From assembly GCF_000002865.3 (NCBI RefSeq), contig NW_001865059.1, positions 462,237 through 526,236 of the forward strand: 64,000 bases of DNA, in the 5' to 3' direction. Both the position numbers and the translations under genes were made by a program. Under the pieces are notes generated by a model. That model had not been told where the DNA came from. It was given only the letters and a program-made list of their open reading frames with translations, and did no database searches. This document shows, piece by piece, positions 10,635-23,600 of this stretch; position 1 is the first letter of the stretch, and every line of letters begins with the position of its first letter. This DNA comes from Monosiga brevicollis MX1 (taxonomy: Eukaryota; Opisthokonta; Choanoflagellata; Craspedida; Salpingoecidae).

Positions 10635-13600
10635 ATGCCGGAGGACACCGCCTCCCTTGAGGGTGTGTTGAGGCTTGGCCTGCGTTTGTGCTGCCTTCAA
10701 GCCTCTGCTTGATCTCTCCTAACCTCCGTCTCTTGTGCCATCGTAGACTGCGCCGCCTGTGGCATGGCCTCAGCTCTCCCCTGCGACGCCCGCCGCACCA
10801 TCACCTGCGACTCGTGCATGCTTGAATTATGTTTGAATTGTGCTGCTGCAGGGGCAGATCTGCCCACCATTATTCGAAACGAGGACGAAGAGGTGCGCGA
10901 GCAGACCAACTTTATGTTTGAATGTGAAAACTGTGCACGCGTGTCCTGCGGCTCTTGCGTCTACGAGAATCGCCTTCGACAAGACCTTTCTATTGATGCC
11001 TGTAGCAAGTGCGGGCGATTCATTTGCAGCGACTGTGCTCAGTTTGACCCCGTGATGCACAGCGATGTTCTACCACGCTGCTTGTCGTGCGCAGAATCTT
11101 TCTGCCACGAGTGCCTGCGTGAGTGTGCGATTGTGTGCAAGCGCCCTGGAACGGCGCAAGACCCCGATGTGTTATGCAGCATTGCCTGTGTCTGGTGTCG
11201 CACCGACGAGTGCCCCTGCTGCATGCAACGGCTGTCACGCAAAGAACAACAACGCCTGCGTCTCATTCGCAAACGTCAGCCAGAGCTGGTGCTGTCCGCC
11301 CCTGACACTTTTGTCTTCACTCATCGGAGCGACCATCGCAATGGCGGCCGTTGGGGAGCCAAGAATGTGCGGGTGACCTGGTCCAGCACTGAGCAAGCTG
11401 ATGCATACGAACGACTTATCGATGATCAGGCAGCAGCAGCAGCTGAAATTGTTGCGTCCCTTCTGCTCAAGGAGGCGGAGGCGGCGAAAGAGGGGACCAC
11501 CACTTCCAAGAAAAAGAAAAAGTCCAAGAAACAAGCCAACAAGTCAAAGGCCGTGCCCGAGGCTACATCCGCCACCGCCGCCGCTGATTCCACCAACAAT
11601 GCCGACAATCTCGGTACTTCTGCTGCTCCTGCGAATGAAGACAGTCCGCCAAGCCCGTCAGTCATGGATGTGCCAGCTGCGCCGGAGAGCACGTCGGTCA
11701 AGGATGTGCCAATTGCGTCGGCAACCGACGTCGCCGACTCAGCCGACGTCAGTCATGCAGTGCAAGCCACAGAGGCGCCGGTTTCAAAAGTGTCAAAGAT
11801 TTTGAACCCCGCGCGCACCGCTTTTACTGCCCTTGAGATGCCGCGTGCTGCCAAAAAGGTAAAGAACACAAACAGCTTTGCAGCTTTGTTGGGTGACTCG
11901 GACAGCGAGAACGAGGAGGACGCGGCAAATCAGGTGGACGACTTGGCGGCATCCAGTGAAGCTGTACATGCAGAGGCACCTGGGGACAAAGCGCCAAACA
12001 CACAACCAGGCAACTCAGAGACGCCAGCCGATGATAGTGTCGCTCCTGTGGCCGGTGCCAACACAGACACCCAAGTCAAACCCAAGAATAAGGTGAAGAA
12101 CAAAACCAAAAATAAAAACAAGGCCAAAGCCAAAGCCGAGGCCTTAGTTGAATCGCCAGCAGGTGAGCGCAGCCCATCCCCAAGCCCAATTTCAGACAAG
12201 AAATTGAGCCAACCGCAGGACCAAGCCTCCCCCGCGTCCCCACCAGCGACTGCAACTTCAGCCTCGGCCCCCGGCCCCGCGTCAGCCTCCGCCATCCGTC
12301 ACGCCATGGATCCCGAAAGTACAAATGCCACGCAAGTCCTGGAAGCGGCCATGGAGGACAAAGATCTGGAGGCACTGACCCAGGCCATTAATGTGGCCGA
12401 GGCACAGGGATTGGATACTAAGAGTGCCAGAAAGGTTCGGCCTGTGTTGTGTCATTATGACTCGACCTCCAGCTTTATGGGCAATGCCGGAAGGTTTGAC
12501 ACTCACCGCCTCGCTGCCAACACTCCTGTAGCTTGCCAAGCGTCTTTCAAAGGCCGCCGAATTAGACATACTGCTTTTCGACTTGGCTGCGGAAGCCATG
12601 GAGGCCGATCCTCGTGACGGACCACTTAACGTACGTCTGGATACCTCGCGGTTGGGGGCGACGTGGTCGAGCATTGCTGTTGGTTGTGCAAGTCTGCGCG
12701 AAGGGTTGAACTCGGTGACTGATGCACCTCTTGTCATGCGTTCCCACAGTTTTCCCTGCTGTCTCAGATTAAGCAGGCCATCAAGCGCCTGAGCGACACT
12801 TCGCGGAAGTACGATGGTCTCGTTGACTTGAATTCGTGCTGGGCTGACGTATCCGCTTGTCCATCGTGCTCATATTCGGTCCATTCCCTGTCCTTGAACA
12901 TGCATGTAGGACAGTATACTGCTTGAATGACGACGCTTTGTCAGATTTCCGGGATTCGCTGGAGCACTTGGCGCCAGAGCTGGTGGACGACTTGGATGAT
13001 GCACTCCTTGAACAGATGGAGGGTGCCGAAACTGAGGCGACACCGCCAAAGACGCGCACCCCACACGTCGAAGCTAGCTCACCTGTGCAGACCTCCGATT
13101 CACCTGCAGCGGTTGCCTCAGCACCCACGCCGCACCAGCTGGCCTCGGAAACCCCAGCAGCCCATGCAATGCCCAAGGCCGCAGCAGCGCCTGGGGCCAG
13201 TCTGGGATCAAACGGCCAGCTCGAGGCCAAGCCGCAAAGCGTCAACTCCAGCTCTGCGGCCAACAGTGCACAGGAACGGCTTTACCTGAGCTGGTCCAAC
13301 GTATCGTCGACAAAGGGAAAGAAGAAGCTCATTGCGTTTCTTCGTGAGCATAACCTGCTACACTTCAAGACCGCTCTGCTCAAAGCAGGGATTGATCTGC
13401 AGACCTTATTAAACCTTCCGGAGGATAAGTGGCATGCTCAAGGCATTCTCTCCTTTGCTGCCCTTTCGCGCCTAAGGACCGCTGCTGGGCGGTCAGACGT
13501 GGTATGTCAAGCGATGTTCAGGGAAGCGCCGTTTGTTGCTCTCCGCAGGTCTTGCTGCCCGTGCTGCACAGCTCACGTTCCGATTACTCAGGCACCAAAC

Positions 13601-13939
13601 TCGCTGTCAGAAGCCCTTTGTCGTTTCTGTGGCGAGAACCCCGTGGGCGTATCGGCCCAGCCCTGCAACTGCCTCTGTGCCTGTCGGTCTTGCGTGCTTG
13701 AATATAGCGCCCACACTTGCCCACATTGTCGAGCGCCCGTTGAGGTATGTGTCTCGTTCCACCTGGTAGAGAAGAGCAAACTTGTATGATACAGTCCTTG
13801 GGCGTAATTTTTGTGTCTTACATCTGCGTCATTATGGTCGCAGACGTGGTTGGATTTGGATAGCGAGACGCGGCCCATCATCGAACTGCGCAAGGAAGTG
13901 CGCGGTCTCCCCTCACCCGGATTGAGGCTACCTAACTAG
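10635..13939 (+). CDS. Zinc-finger / SAM-like / RING protein (putative E3 ligase)
   Basis: The start ATG 10635 opens a 28-bp exon (MPEDTASLE+). A GTGTGT...CGTAG intron (10663-10746) joins it in phase to an exon that adds the first zinc pair, CAACG, ahead of the more obvious internal Met at 10764. Residues ~10-165 hold many CxxC pairs (CDSC, CLNC, CENC, CGSC, CSKC, CSDC, CLSC, CHEC, CCMQR). A Lys/Ala/Ser-rich disordered region follows, then short helical exons ('LEAAMEDKDLEALTQA', 'LPKRLSKAAELDILLFDLA'). Next come a SAM-like segment ('FLREHNLLHFKTALLKAG') and a C-terminal RING, 'CRFCGENPVGVSAQPCNC' to 'CPHC'. The last exon (TWLDLDSETRP) follows a GTATGT...CGCAG intron and ends at TAG 13937-13939. 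Ubiquitin ligase activity is inferred from the RING. The usual RING histidine (PCGH) is cysteine here (PCNC). Confidence 0.8.
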
Positions 13940-14141
13940 CGAGCGATCTGACTCTTTGAGATTCAATGGTGTTTGATTAATGTTTTGGTTTTGATCAAAT
14001 GAGTGAATTGACGTGGAAGGCTTTCGGGGCTACACCATCCTTGCTGAATTCCACGGGAAAAGGGCAGCATGTCCCGCGGATCGTTGAAAAAAGAGCACTG
14101 CATTAGAAAATCTACGGCCAGCAGTGGGAGGGTTATTTTTT

Positions 14142-17100
14142 TTAACTGCATCGCATCTCAATGACGTCCTTATCGTCGCGCCACGCCTCGCGCGTGACCC
14201 AAAGTTGTTGAAATGTGCCCTGTCATCAAGTGAGCCGCGTGAGAAGGCGCGAGACAAAAGCGTTTATGAGCCAGCGAGAATGCACTGGCTTTGGGATATC
14301 AGAAGACCCATCTATAAAGTGCGTACCAGAGAAGCATAAATGGAGCCGCCGATCCATGCCGAATACATGCGCTCCTGTGATGACTGCGAGGCCACGATTT
14401 TGAACTTGAAAGCCTAAGCAACGAAAAAGAAAGGGCCAACGCAGAGCCAGATGAGCTCGTTTTGGTCGAGGTTGCGGTCAGACGGGGCAGTGGTGTAAGT
14501 TTTGGTTCCAAAGTGCTTACGCGTGGCGTGATCTTTCCAATCTCGGTGTGTACACGCTCTTCAAAGCCTTGGTACAGGGAGTTGCTGCCGCAAACAACGA
14601 CCGTGCTCAGCAAGCTCTGCTCAAATGATATGCACATTCACGTTTGAATGTGGATGAGTCCAAGGCGCAAGGGGCCGAGTGCGGTAAATTGGCGAAGGTG
14701 GTCATAGTCCTGTAGAGCCCAAGACGGCAATTGTGTTGAGATGCATGAGCCAATACTGACCTGGTGAGTCTCTACGTCGCAGGCGCGGAGCACCTGATCA
14801 ATGATCTGAGCAATGCCCACTTCGCGAACCACCCTGGGTTGGAGTGATGATGAGCACTTGATGCTGGAAAGCAATACAGCCACGAGCTGCGGATTGACCG
14901 AGATGCATGACACGTACATGGGGGCGCTGTTTGGATCGGTGATCGAGCGGGGATCCAAGGGATCGATCGTGGGGCCGGAGCCTTCAAAAGGGGCGGTGTA
15001 GCGGAATTTGTCTGGGTTGAAAAAGCCCTCGACAATTTTGTAGCTAGTCAAAATGAATGCAGATAACAGGTTGAGCAGGCACCAACACGGATGTGAGTGT
15101 GCTTGAGTGTGTGATACAGTCACCTCGCCAGGAGGGCTCGAAATCAGGGAAGGGGATGTTGAGCTGGGGAACCAAGAGGTGACGAACCGCTCAATGCCCC
15201 AATTGTTGTTGTAGCCGTTTGGAAACTCATAAGGGGTGGTGGGGATGTTGTTCAGTTGCCTGGTGGCATTCCACAAGAAGTGGCCATCAGCCAGTCAAAA
15301 AAAGAAAAGAAAAAACAAAACACACGATGAGTGCCTGCTTCAGATGCTGTAGGCGGTGGCAGAGGGCGGCAAAGGGGGACAGCAACTCAGGATCAGCTCG
15401 GAATGCTTTAGCGGTACAACGTACGACTCAACAAAGGGCTTGTCGCTGACGCGACACACGCTGGCTTGCAGATCACGGATAATTTCCTGCGAGCAGCAGA
15501 AGGAGCTGTGAGAAAAAGCGATGATTCAAGCAATTGCCATGCAAAGCGCGCCAAACCGGCGCGATGAAAGGAGAGCAAGTAAGAAACGGACGTTCTTGTA
15601 GTATTCCTCAGCCGACGCAGTAAGCGTGGGAAAGTTGGCTTTGGGCTTCCAGATGGGCAGAACATCTTCAGCCACGGGTGTCTGCATGGTGATTGGGTGA
15701 GACCAAGGAGTGAAGTATTACATCACATCACATCACATCACATCGCAACACAACACAGCATGACGGGGCTTGTGGAACTGAATCATGTCAGATGCATTGG
15801 TCTAAGAATGTGAGCTGACCTTGGAGGCGATTTTGCAGCTGGGAACGAGATCGAGGTTGAGATCCTCTTCGAGAACGTGTTTAAGTTGGCGAGTGACAAA
15901 GTTACCGGCACAACGCGTACGGCGGGCAGCCTCGAGCAGGGCCACGCCGTCATACACTGGGGTAACACTGGTGAATTGGGCACCGGAGTCAACCACAAGC
16001 GCAGTACCACGGCCGTTGGCAAAACTAAGCATCGGCAAATGGGGTGCAAGGCAAGGAGCGGGCGCAAGAATATGGTCAAGGCAGGAAAAAACCACGGGGA
16101 AATCAAGAAAGGTGAGGCGGGGTGAGGCAAGGTTTGCAGGAGGACATTGTAGCAGACATACGCGCTAAGTACTGGGCTCTTGACATAGTGAAGGGCGCGG
16201 ACGTTGAAGGTTTCGAACAGAAGCTCGGTCATCTTGTCACGCTGGTCCTTGGTGACCCACTATTGATGCAAACGGATATCATCACCAGGGATTAGTGCTG
16301 GGACACAGCTTGGACAGTTTTTCTAATGCATTTCTGCTTCTGCCTGCACAGCGATGGACGTACGGTTGGCTCAGACACCATGACACATTTCTCTTCGGGC
16401 TTGACCTGGAGGACCCGGTCAAAGGCGTGGCGCAGGAGATGCTCGAGTGCCTTCCAATCAGCCACTGCTCATAAGCAAGCAAACAGTGTGTGTACTGAGC
16501 ATGCGCGGGCGTATGTCGGGCACGCGGGGGAAAGCACATCAAGGTTCTGTGGCGGGGCTGGTTCTCGGCCGTGAATGTCCTACCAAGACCGTTGTCATCG
16601 AGAAGGGGAACGATCTCTCGGTTCTCCTTGGGGACGCCGAGTGTGGTCGTGCCAACGGCGTATTGAAATTCTTCCTTGGGTGCTGTGGCGGGCCCCGATG
16701 CAAAAGAGATGATTGAGGATCGAGACGGATCGAGGAAGTTTGAGCAGGGGGTTGGCAGGTGTGACTTGGGGCGGGATGTGATGCGCGAGAAGAACGAGCG
16801 CAGGGCACGTGTGTTGAGAGTGTCGAAGATCGGCGTGTGCGCGCGAGGTCATGCGTGTGACGAACCACTGGAGTCATCCGTTTGGTCCATGGCCGTTTCG
16901 ACCTTGGTTCGGCTCACGTAGGAGGGCAAAACACACTATGGACGATGTGGGGCATGAGGCAAAGAATGGATACGCAGGTTGCGCGCAGGTCAGGGCGAAG
17001 GCACCAACATGGGGAACATCGGCTCCGGCAAAGCCGACTTTGGTGGTATGGCTACCAATGTCGACAACGATGGCGCCGACATCATCTGTTTGCAGGAGGG

Positions 17101-17211
17101 TGGGGTGCCAGGGAGGGTTAGAGGCACGAGGGCAGACGGAGGAGGAAGCGGCAGTCGATCCCAAGCACGCAAAGAGGTGGACGTACCACCGCCATAAAGG
17201 GCACCCGACAT
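14142..17211 (-). CDS. ACTL6A: Actin-related protein ACTL6A/BAF53 (Arp4), multi-exon
   Basis: ATG 17211 opens a short exon reading MSGALYGG (human MSGGVYGGDE). The next exon begins DDVGAIVVDIGSHTTKVGFA, the actin-fold nucleotide-binding loop. Further exons read 'FANGRGTALVVDSGAQFTS', 'LNLDLVPSCKIASK', 'YEFPNGYNNNWGIERF', 'FNPDKF', 'STVVVCGSNSLYQGFEERV', 'FKIVASQSSQERMYSAWIGG' and 'FQQLWVTREAWRDDKDVIEM', ending at TAA (complement of 14142-14144). The order and motifs match ACTL6A over its whole length. ACTL6A/Arp4 is a nuclear actin-related subunit shared by SWI/SNF (BAF), INO80 and NuA4/TIP60 complexes. There are at least eight introns. The gene is head to head with FBXO9, 650 bp apart. Confidence 0.93.
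15718..15752. repeat. (CATCA)n short tandem repeat in an ACTL6A intron
   Basis: ACATC/CATCA pentamers, about five copies, degrading into CAACACAACACAG. It lies between ACTL6A exons. Confidence 0.85.
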
Positions 17212-17390
17212 GATGTACGTTCTTGGAAAAAAAAAAAGGGCCCCCCAAAATCAAAAGCCGCGAAGATGTCCCAGCAGGGCTATCGCCACCACAGCCACAG
17301 ACGCACAGCCAAGTCCAACAGCGGCCACACGCTCAAGCAAGCACCGCCCAGACACACAGCCCCGGACCCCGTGTTTGCTGCTCGTCGGCG

Positions 17391-17421
<31 letters not shown>

Positions 17422-17760
17422 GGTCAACCGTCAAATCTCCTGGGCAACGAGGAGACTGGTGGAGATTCGGGAGCGAGCCCTCTTTGTCAGATCAAATTGT
17501 CAGACGAATACATTGCGTTCCCAGTTGTTCGTTATGCGTTGTGTGTTATGACATCGGAACAGCCAATGGGCAAATGTCAGCAAAGTGTAGAGAATATGTA
17601 CCCTCCAAGGTGAGGATTATGTTATTTACCATTGTAGGTATTGGACTTTATGCATCAAAATAAGCTGTAAATGTTGTTCCAAGAGAGAGATGAAAGAACG
17701 AGAGAGAGGGAATGGCGGCATTTTCTCCCTCTCTCTCTCTCTCTCGTGTCTCTCACACTT

Positions 17761-17792
<32 letters not shown>

Positions 17793-17861
17793 TGTGTGTT
17801 GGTGCAAGAGGGGCGGTGGCGGTGGCGGTGTGTGTGTGTGTCGGTGTCGGGGTGTGGCGTG
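17212..17861. promoter_or_regulatory. Bidirectional promoter region with CT, GC and GT repeats
   Basis: This lies between the divergent start codons of ACTL6A (17211, -) and FBXO9 (17862, +). It contains A11 at 17227, (CT)n at about 17393-17420, a CT tract at 17731-17748, and (GC)n(GT)n at 17762-17799. GT-rich repeats run up to the FBXO9 start. No gene seen. Confidence 0.6.
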
Positions 17862-20395
17862 ATGGAGGGGTTGTTGGGGTTGGATGATCCAGAGGTGACC
17901 CTCGCGCGGTTCCGGTCGCAATGGCAGCAGGAGGTATGTGGGTCTGGATGGCTGTGCGCGCTCCGTGTTTTTGTTTTTCAAGGGCTCCGCTGCTCGCGGT
18001 TGGCAATGGCGGTCGCTTCTGTGCGCGTCTGAGATGCTTTTGGGGCTCATACAGTCGCATTTCTCCCCCTCCTTTTTGTTTCCCTGGGGCGCGTAGCTGC
18101 AGCACCACGACACTCCATTGGAGCAACATCCCGATGAGCTGGTGGAGGTATCAACTCGCCCGCAAGCCAAAAGGCCGTCAGCATGTATCTTCTTTGCCTC
18201 ACTGTCTGTCCTCTTTTGCTTGGCAGGCCCTGGCGCTGCATCAACAAGGCACCGAGCTTGAGGCGGCTGGCCAGCTTCATGAAGGTGTGTGTGACCCCCC
18301 TCGTTTGATTCTTCCTCAGCTCGGCCTTGTGTGAGCAAACTAGCTGACATCCGATCCGGCCGTACGGGTGATTGTTTATTTCAGCCATGCTCTTTTATCG
18401 GCGCGCCGCCAAGCTCATTCCTGACATTGAGTTTCGAGCTTACAAGCTCTCTGAGCGGCGACATCGTACGTACACTTGACTTCTTGCAGCAACCATATTG
18501 GGCACGCCCCCCACAGCTTGCGCCGCACAATCCAGAATCACTGACTTCCTGCGGAAGCAGGAGACGCGCAAAAGCGAAAACAGGCTCATGGCGCCGCGGC
18601 CACCACGACTAATAAAAGTGCAGCTGCCGCTGCCGCCGACGCTGATGTGCGTTCCAGCCTGAACGACCCTGCTGTACCCACACGCTGCTAGCATCCATTC
18701 ACTAATGCAATGCGCATACTTGCCAACCGTCATCCAACCATCGATCTGTAGGCTGAGGAAGACGAAAGTCTTGATGCATTGGTCGCTCGTTTAGCTGCCC
18801 TCGAGCCTGTCGCTCAATCTCGTCATGCGGTCAGACCTCTCCCTGCCAAAATCTTGATCAAAGTCTCTCCACGTCTTGTCGCATCGCCTAACCTGTCCCC
18901 GCCCGTTGGGTTTGATGCCTTGTTTGGAATGCCACAGGCACCAGAGGGTCACATTGCCCTCCTGCCCGACGAGGTTTTATATCGCATTCTCGAGTTCTCC
19001 TTGGCACCCCATTACGTGCGTCCGGCGTGGTTGCTTGCTCACCCGTTCTCGCATGTTCCTGAGATTGGCTCCCTGTTGGCTGACGTGACCCATGCCATCA
19101 ACACGTCATCCATCGAAAATAGAATTTTCAGCACGTGTTGGATTTTGCTCGCGTTTGCCGAAGGTTTCTCTTGGTGGCGCAAGCGCCTTCGTTATGGGTG
19201 CGGCTAGCGCACCGCGTGGCGCAGCCCATGAACAAGACCAAGGCGCTGACATTTGAAAGCCCCGCGCCCCACCCTTCCTGGCGCGCTCTTGCCTTCAACT
19301 ACCCTCGTTGCTTGACCCACGGTATCTACGTCAGCCGTATCTCCTACGTCCGCGCCGGCGAGCAAGGGCTGGATCAACACTATGCTCCATACCACGTTGT
19401 CAAGTACTTCCGCTATCTGCGGCTCTTTTCAGACGGTCAGGCATCCACAACGACCTCTGCCGATCCACCCATTGCGGTTAGTTGGCTTTCTTCCGCTACC
19501 CGCTACCTTAAACCACCCAGCCTCTTTGGACCGCGCTCGTTTATCTCACATTCTTGCACGTGTCCAACTGCAGGTGGTTCAACGCCTGCGAAACCCTCGC
19601 AGCAATCACCCATCCATTGAACATGGCCACTTTGAAATTGGTCAGTTGTGCTTCCGTGTCTCGCCCAGACCCAGATCCAGACTCAAGGATACCCACAATT
19701 GGGCTCGCCACACTACGCCACATCTGAAATGCCCTTGATGATAAATCGCTGCGCAGAGGATGATCAGGTCTTGGTTGTGACGGAGCGGCTGGCGAGTGAG
19801 GCAGCCCGCAAACGACACGAGCAGCGGCGACCCAATGCTCGCCGACGCCACGTGATGGAGGAGGTGTGCTTTTTTGTGACCGCGCTGTTTTCTCTGCACT
19901 GGACCTGTGCGCGTTGCAAAACCCAGACTGATCTCGTTCATCCCTTTAGGAACACTTGGGGCCTAAGCGTGTCATCTTCTATTCAACCCTACGAGTGGGT
20001 CCAGATCGGAAGCACCATCCAAACCATCGCCTAGGTATGTCACTGGCATCCAGCGCGGGAATAAACCAAAGAACCTTTTTGTGCAGCGCATCGTCACGCT
20101 CGAACTTGTGTTGACGGCCTCTTCATTGTCCTTTGCCGCGTGTTTGCACACTACGTTTGTCAGACTGGCAAGGCTATCGCCTGCAACAGGAGAGCTGGGT
20201 CAGTCGCGCCCGCTGCCCACATTCACGCCCACTCTTTTCTCGCGCACCTCACCGAAACGACGCTGCCACCCACAGGAAGGACAAATGACCACGACCACTT
20301 TCGATCGGTCTGAGCAACTGAAACCATTTCAATTCTGGGCTGTGCCATCGTACGAAGGAGGACGCGACGCGCACGAGGCCGAGGAAGGAGATTGA
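17862..20395 (+). CDS. FBXO9: F-box only protein 9 (FBXO9), multi-exon
   Basis: The start exon reads MEGLLGLDDPEVTLARFRSQ, with donor GTATGT. A TPR/MIT-like helical segment follows, 'LALHQQGTELEAAGQLHEAM' and 'FYRRAAKLIPDIEFRAYKL' (human FYRRAMQLVPDIEFK). The F-box is 'HIALLPDEVLYRILEFSLA' (human HISVLPMEVLMYIFRWV). The FBXO9 C-terminal domain continues with 'FARVCRRFLLVAQAPSLWVR', 'GIYVSRISYVRAGEQGLDQ' and 'HVVKYFRYLRLFSDGQ'. The end, 'TTTFDRSEQLKPFQFWAVPS', matches human AFEIDKMYTPLFFARVRS, with TGA at 20393-20395. FBXO9 is the substrate-binding subunit of an SCF (SKP1-CUL1-F-box) ubiquitin ligase. The penultimate exon (about 20080-20280) is hard to phase by eye. Confidence 0.92.
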
Positions 20396-20690
20396 CCCCC
20401 TTGATTAGAGTAGTGCTTGGTTCATGACACAAATTTATCTCAGGTCTTGACCACAACTGGGTGCTGGTGGTGGCTCGACAAAAGATTCCCGATACCTCCG
20501 CGCGCACGGGTTTCATACATTCATGGCTCCATTACAAACGCTTTGCCCCTCAGTTTGGCGGGCAAGGCGCAGGCGATCAATTGTAATCACACGACACGCA
20601 CGGCCGACATGGGTTCTTGATAGGGACATGGGGTCATACTCGCTTTGTTGAGAACCCGAGACAAGGAGATTGGGCAACCTCCTGGTCCCG
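20396..20690. other. Intergenic between convergent genes
   Basis: Shared 3' flank of FBXO9 (+) and the TIR gene (-). No coding frame or repeat of note. Confidence 0.5.
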
Positions 20691-23600
20691 CTAGGCCATC
20701 AACATGCTGATCATGTTGGGCGAGACACGCAACTCGGATGCAGGCAGGTTTTCGAAGCGAGGTGCATAACCTAAACCAACCATTTGCCAAGCAGTCAGCT
20801 CTGCGAGAGAAAGAGCGTGCCCATGGGTTTGAGTCTGACCTGAGAAAGTAACCCATTTCTGATCGGCCTCGCCCTTGAGATGAAAGCCGCTAAAGAGCAG
20901 CTCGCCACCCTCACCCTGTTGCACAAGCACGTGGTGGAGAGCCAAATGTGAGTTCTCGATCCAACATGGCGCATAGCTTGATGCACAAAAAGGCTCAGTG
21001 GAAGCCCACTCACCTTATCAATCTTGTCCACCTGGCCCAAATGCCAGTGGATGCCACTGGAGCGGTTGTAGTCATCGTTGCCTTTGTATCGGCCTTGCGG
21101 AAAGAACACCTGGGAGCCCACGCCAATCTCATCGGCTGCAGGCGTGATATCTTTGGCAACCAAACCAAACGGCTAGGTGTTTCATGGATACGGTCACGTT
21201 CACACAGGCAGAGAGGAATTAATGAGATGAGCATGTGTACAGCTACAGCGCACGACAGAGGTATCCTGAACCCCAGCGCAGACACAATGCAAGGCCACGG
21301 GGAGCGCATACAAAACCAAAAAAGGAAACGCAGCGCGTCCCACCTGATCACGGCCTGTGACATCACCATCGTCCCATTGAATCTCATACTTTCGTGTTTC
21401 ACTACCCAACCAAAGTGCTAGTGATGAGCTGATACGCACGGCCCTTGATTCTTGAGAGGCAAGAACACCTCAACTGCGTCACGAGCACACCAATGACATA
21501 CCGGTTGACGCTGATAACTTTGGCGGGATAGAACTGCCATCGCACCCAGTGCGAAATGACCTTGTCGCCAGGTTGAATCACGTCCAAATCCATGACTGGT
21601 GCTGGTGGCGAGGCACCCAAACTCGCCTTGTTGACGAAATAAACACGCGCACAAACAGGCAAAACAAATTCATCAACCTGAATGAGCGTGCTTGAGCCAA
21701 AGTCGACGGAGCTGACACGCGCGCCCACCTTGTCTGCAGCGACGTGCTTCTTGACTTGAGCCAAAATCGAATTCCACGCTCCTTGGTGGTTGGCTTCGAC
21801 CAAATTGCGAAGTTGCAGAGGCTCGACGTGGGACTAAGAGGGTTTGAACGCACGGCAGGCGCATTCAGGGTTGCCGGCACAAGTAGGACACGGAGACTCT
21901 TTGATGTTTGTGCCTAGTTGGCTTTTTGAAGCTTTCACTTTGCATGACGGCGATGCTCGGAGCGGGGTCGTACCATGCCAGCAATGAGAAGGCCGACCAC
22001 GGTCATTTGCCACTTGTCACCCTGGCCAACCACAATGGGCACGATGGGTTTTTTCAGACTCTTGCAGGCGAACTGAAATTCCGTCCGGCAGTTCTCCGAC
22101 ATGGCATACTCGTCGCTCACAAAGGCGACTACGAGCTTGGTATTTTGCAGGCCCTACTCTCGCAAAGAGATTGGATGAGATTCCGCGACTGCATAGCGGT
22201 AGGAGGGAGCATCCGCGTGGGCAGAGGAAGTCAGACGTCTGTCCGTGTGCGCAGGTGAAAAGAAGGCCTACCAGCGCAAGTTCTTCAAAGAGGCCGGCGC
22301 CACCACTCTCAAGGCGATCCACGTCGATCCAGACCTTGAAACCGTTCTGCTCAAGGAAGGATTTGATGCGACGCGGATCATTATACTCCGTACCTAGGGT
22401 TGTGTCAGTCTCCTGAGGATATGTGATAGAGGGGATTAGTTGGGTTGCGGTGCAAGACACAGGACGCACCGACGACATTGGAGACACCATCGACACGCTG
22501 AGCCTGGCAAGAGTTGTTCCAGCAGTAGGAGATGAAAACGTCTGTGGGCTAGATCGATGCAAGAAGGCCTGCCATTGAGCGTTCAAATGCGACGTGCAGT
22601 GCCATGCACAAAAGCCAAGGTTAAAGCTTGATGCGAAGCGGGCGGTATACATACAGCGTCGTCGGGAGCGGCACGCGGGTTGTTGGCCACAATGGCGTTG
22701 GATTGGTTGGGGTCGGCCAAAGCCGTGCGGACAGCGGCCACAAGTTCGTTGCGCTTGCTATTGTAAAGAGCTACATCTTGAAAGTTGATGTAGAGCTCTC
22801 CTGAGATGAGGAAGCCTACTACTGTCGTCTGTGCAAGCAAGGACAAAGAAATCAAACTGTGCGTGAGCCGCATCAAGGGCAGGGCCAAGCCGAGGCGACG
22901 CACAAGCGACTCGCCTGCCAATCCCAGGGCCCGCTCCCAACGACAATTGGGATGCAAGGCTTGCGGGCTGTCTTCTTGGCAAACTGGAAGAGGTTACGCG
23001 TGTCTTTGTCCTACAGACATTCAAGCCAAAAGATGAGATACCGCAGCACGACAGTTGGGTCATGGGCACATGATATGCTCAGGTCTGCCGGTGCACTGAC
23101 CATAGCAAACTCATTGGAGACACATGCAACCACTACTTTGGCGCCACGCAAAGCTCGTGTCTGCATTGCAATTATCGAGAGAACAATGAGAGGCGCAAGG
23201 GTGGGCAAATGAAACGCGTTTAACTTTTGCAACACACCATGTGTGCGATTGATACGCCAGGATGCTCCTCCGGTACCCAACATGAGAGCCCAGCCGCTTC
23301 AATATCCGATCTGAGGGCGGGCCAGACAAATTAGCAATGAGCAAAGTGGGTGCGAGCGAGTGAGTGGGAGTCGCATGTAGGCAGCCACAGGCCTAGGGAC
23401 AAGTTTGCCAAGTGCTATGTTGGCCGACGCACCGAATTTGTCTCGGATCTGAGGTCATGGCGTTGGCATCGGCGTAGTTGGGTAGCGCGTCCTGTTCAGC
23501 ACAGACAGTAGCATGAGCTCTAAAGATGCCGCGGGCACGTTCCACCGGGGCATGCAACACAATATCGGCACCTTACCGGGTTTTGAATGCGAGTGCTTGC

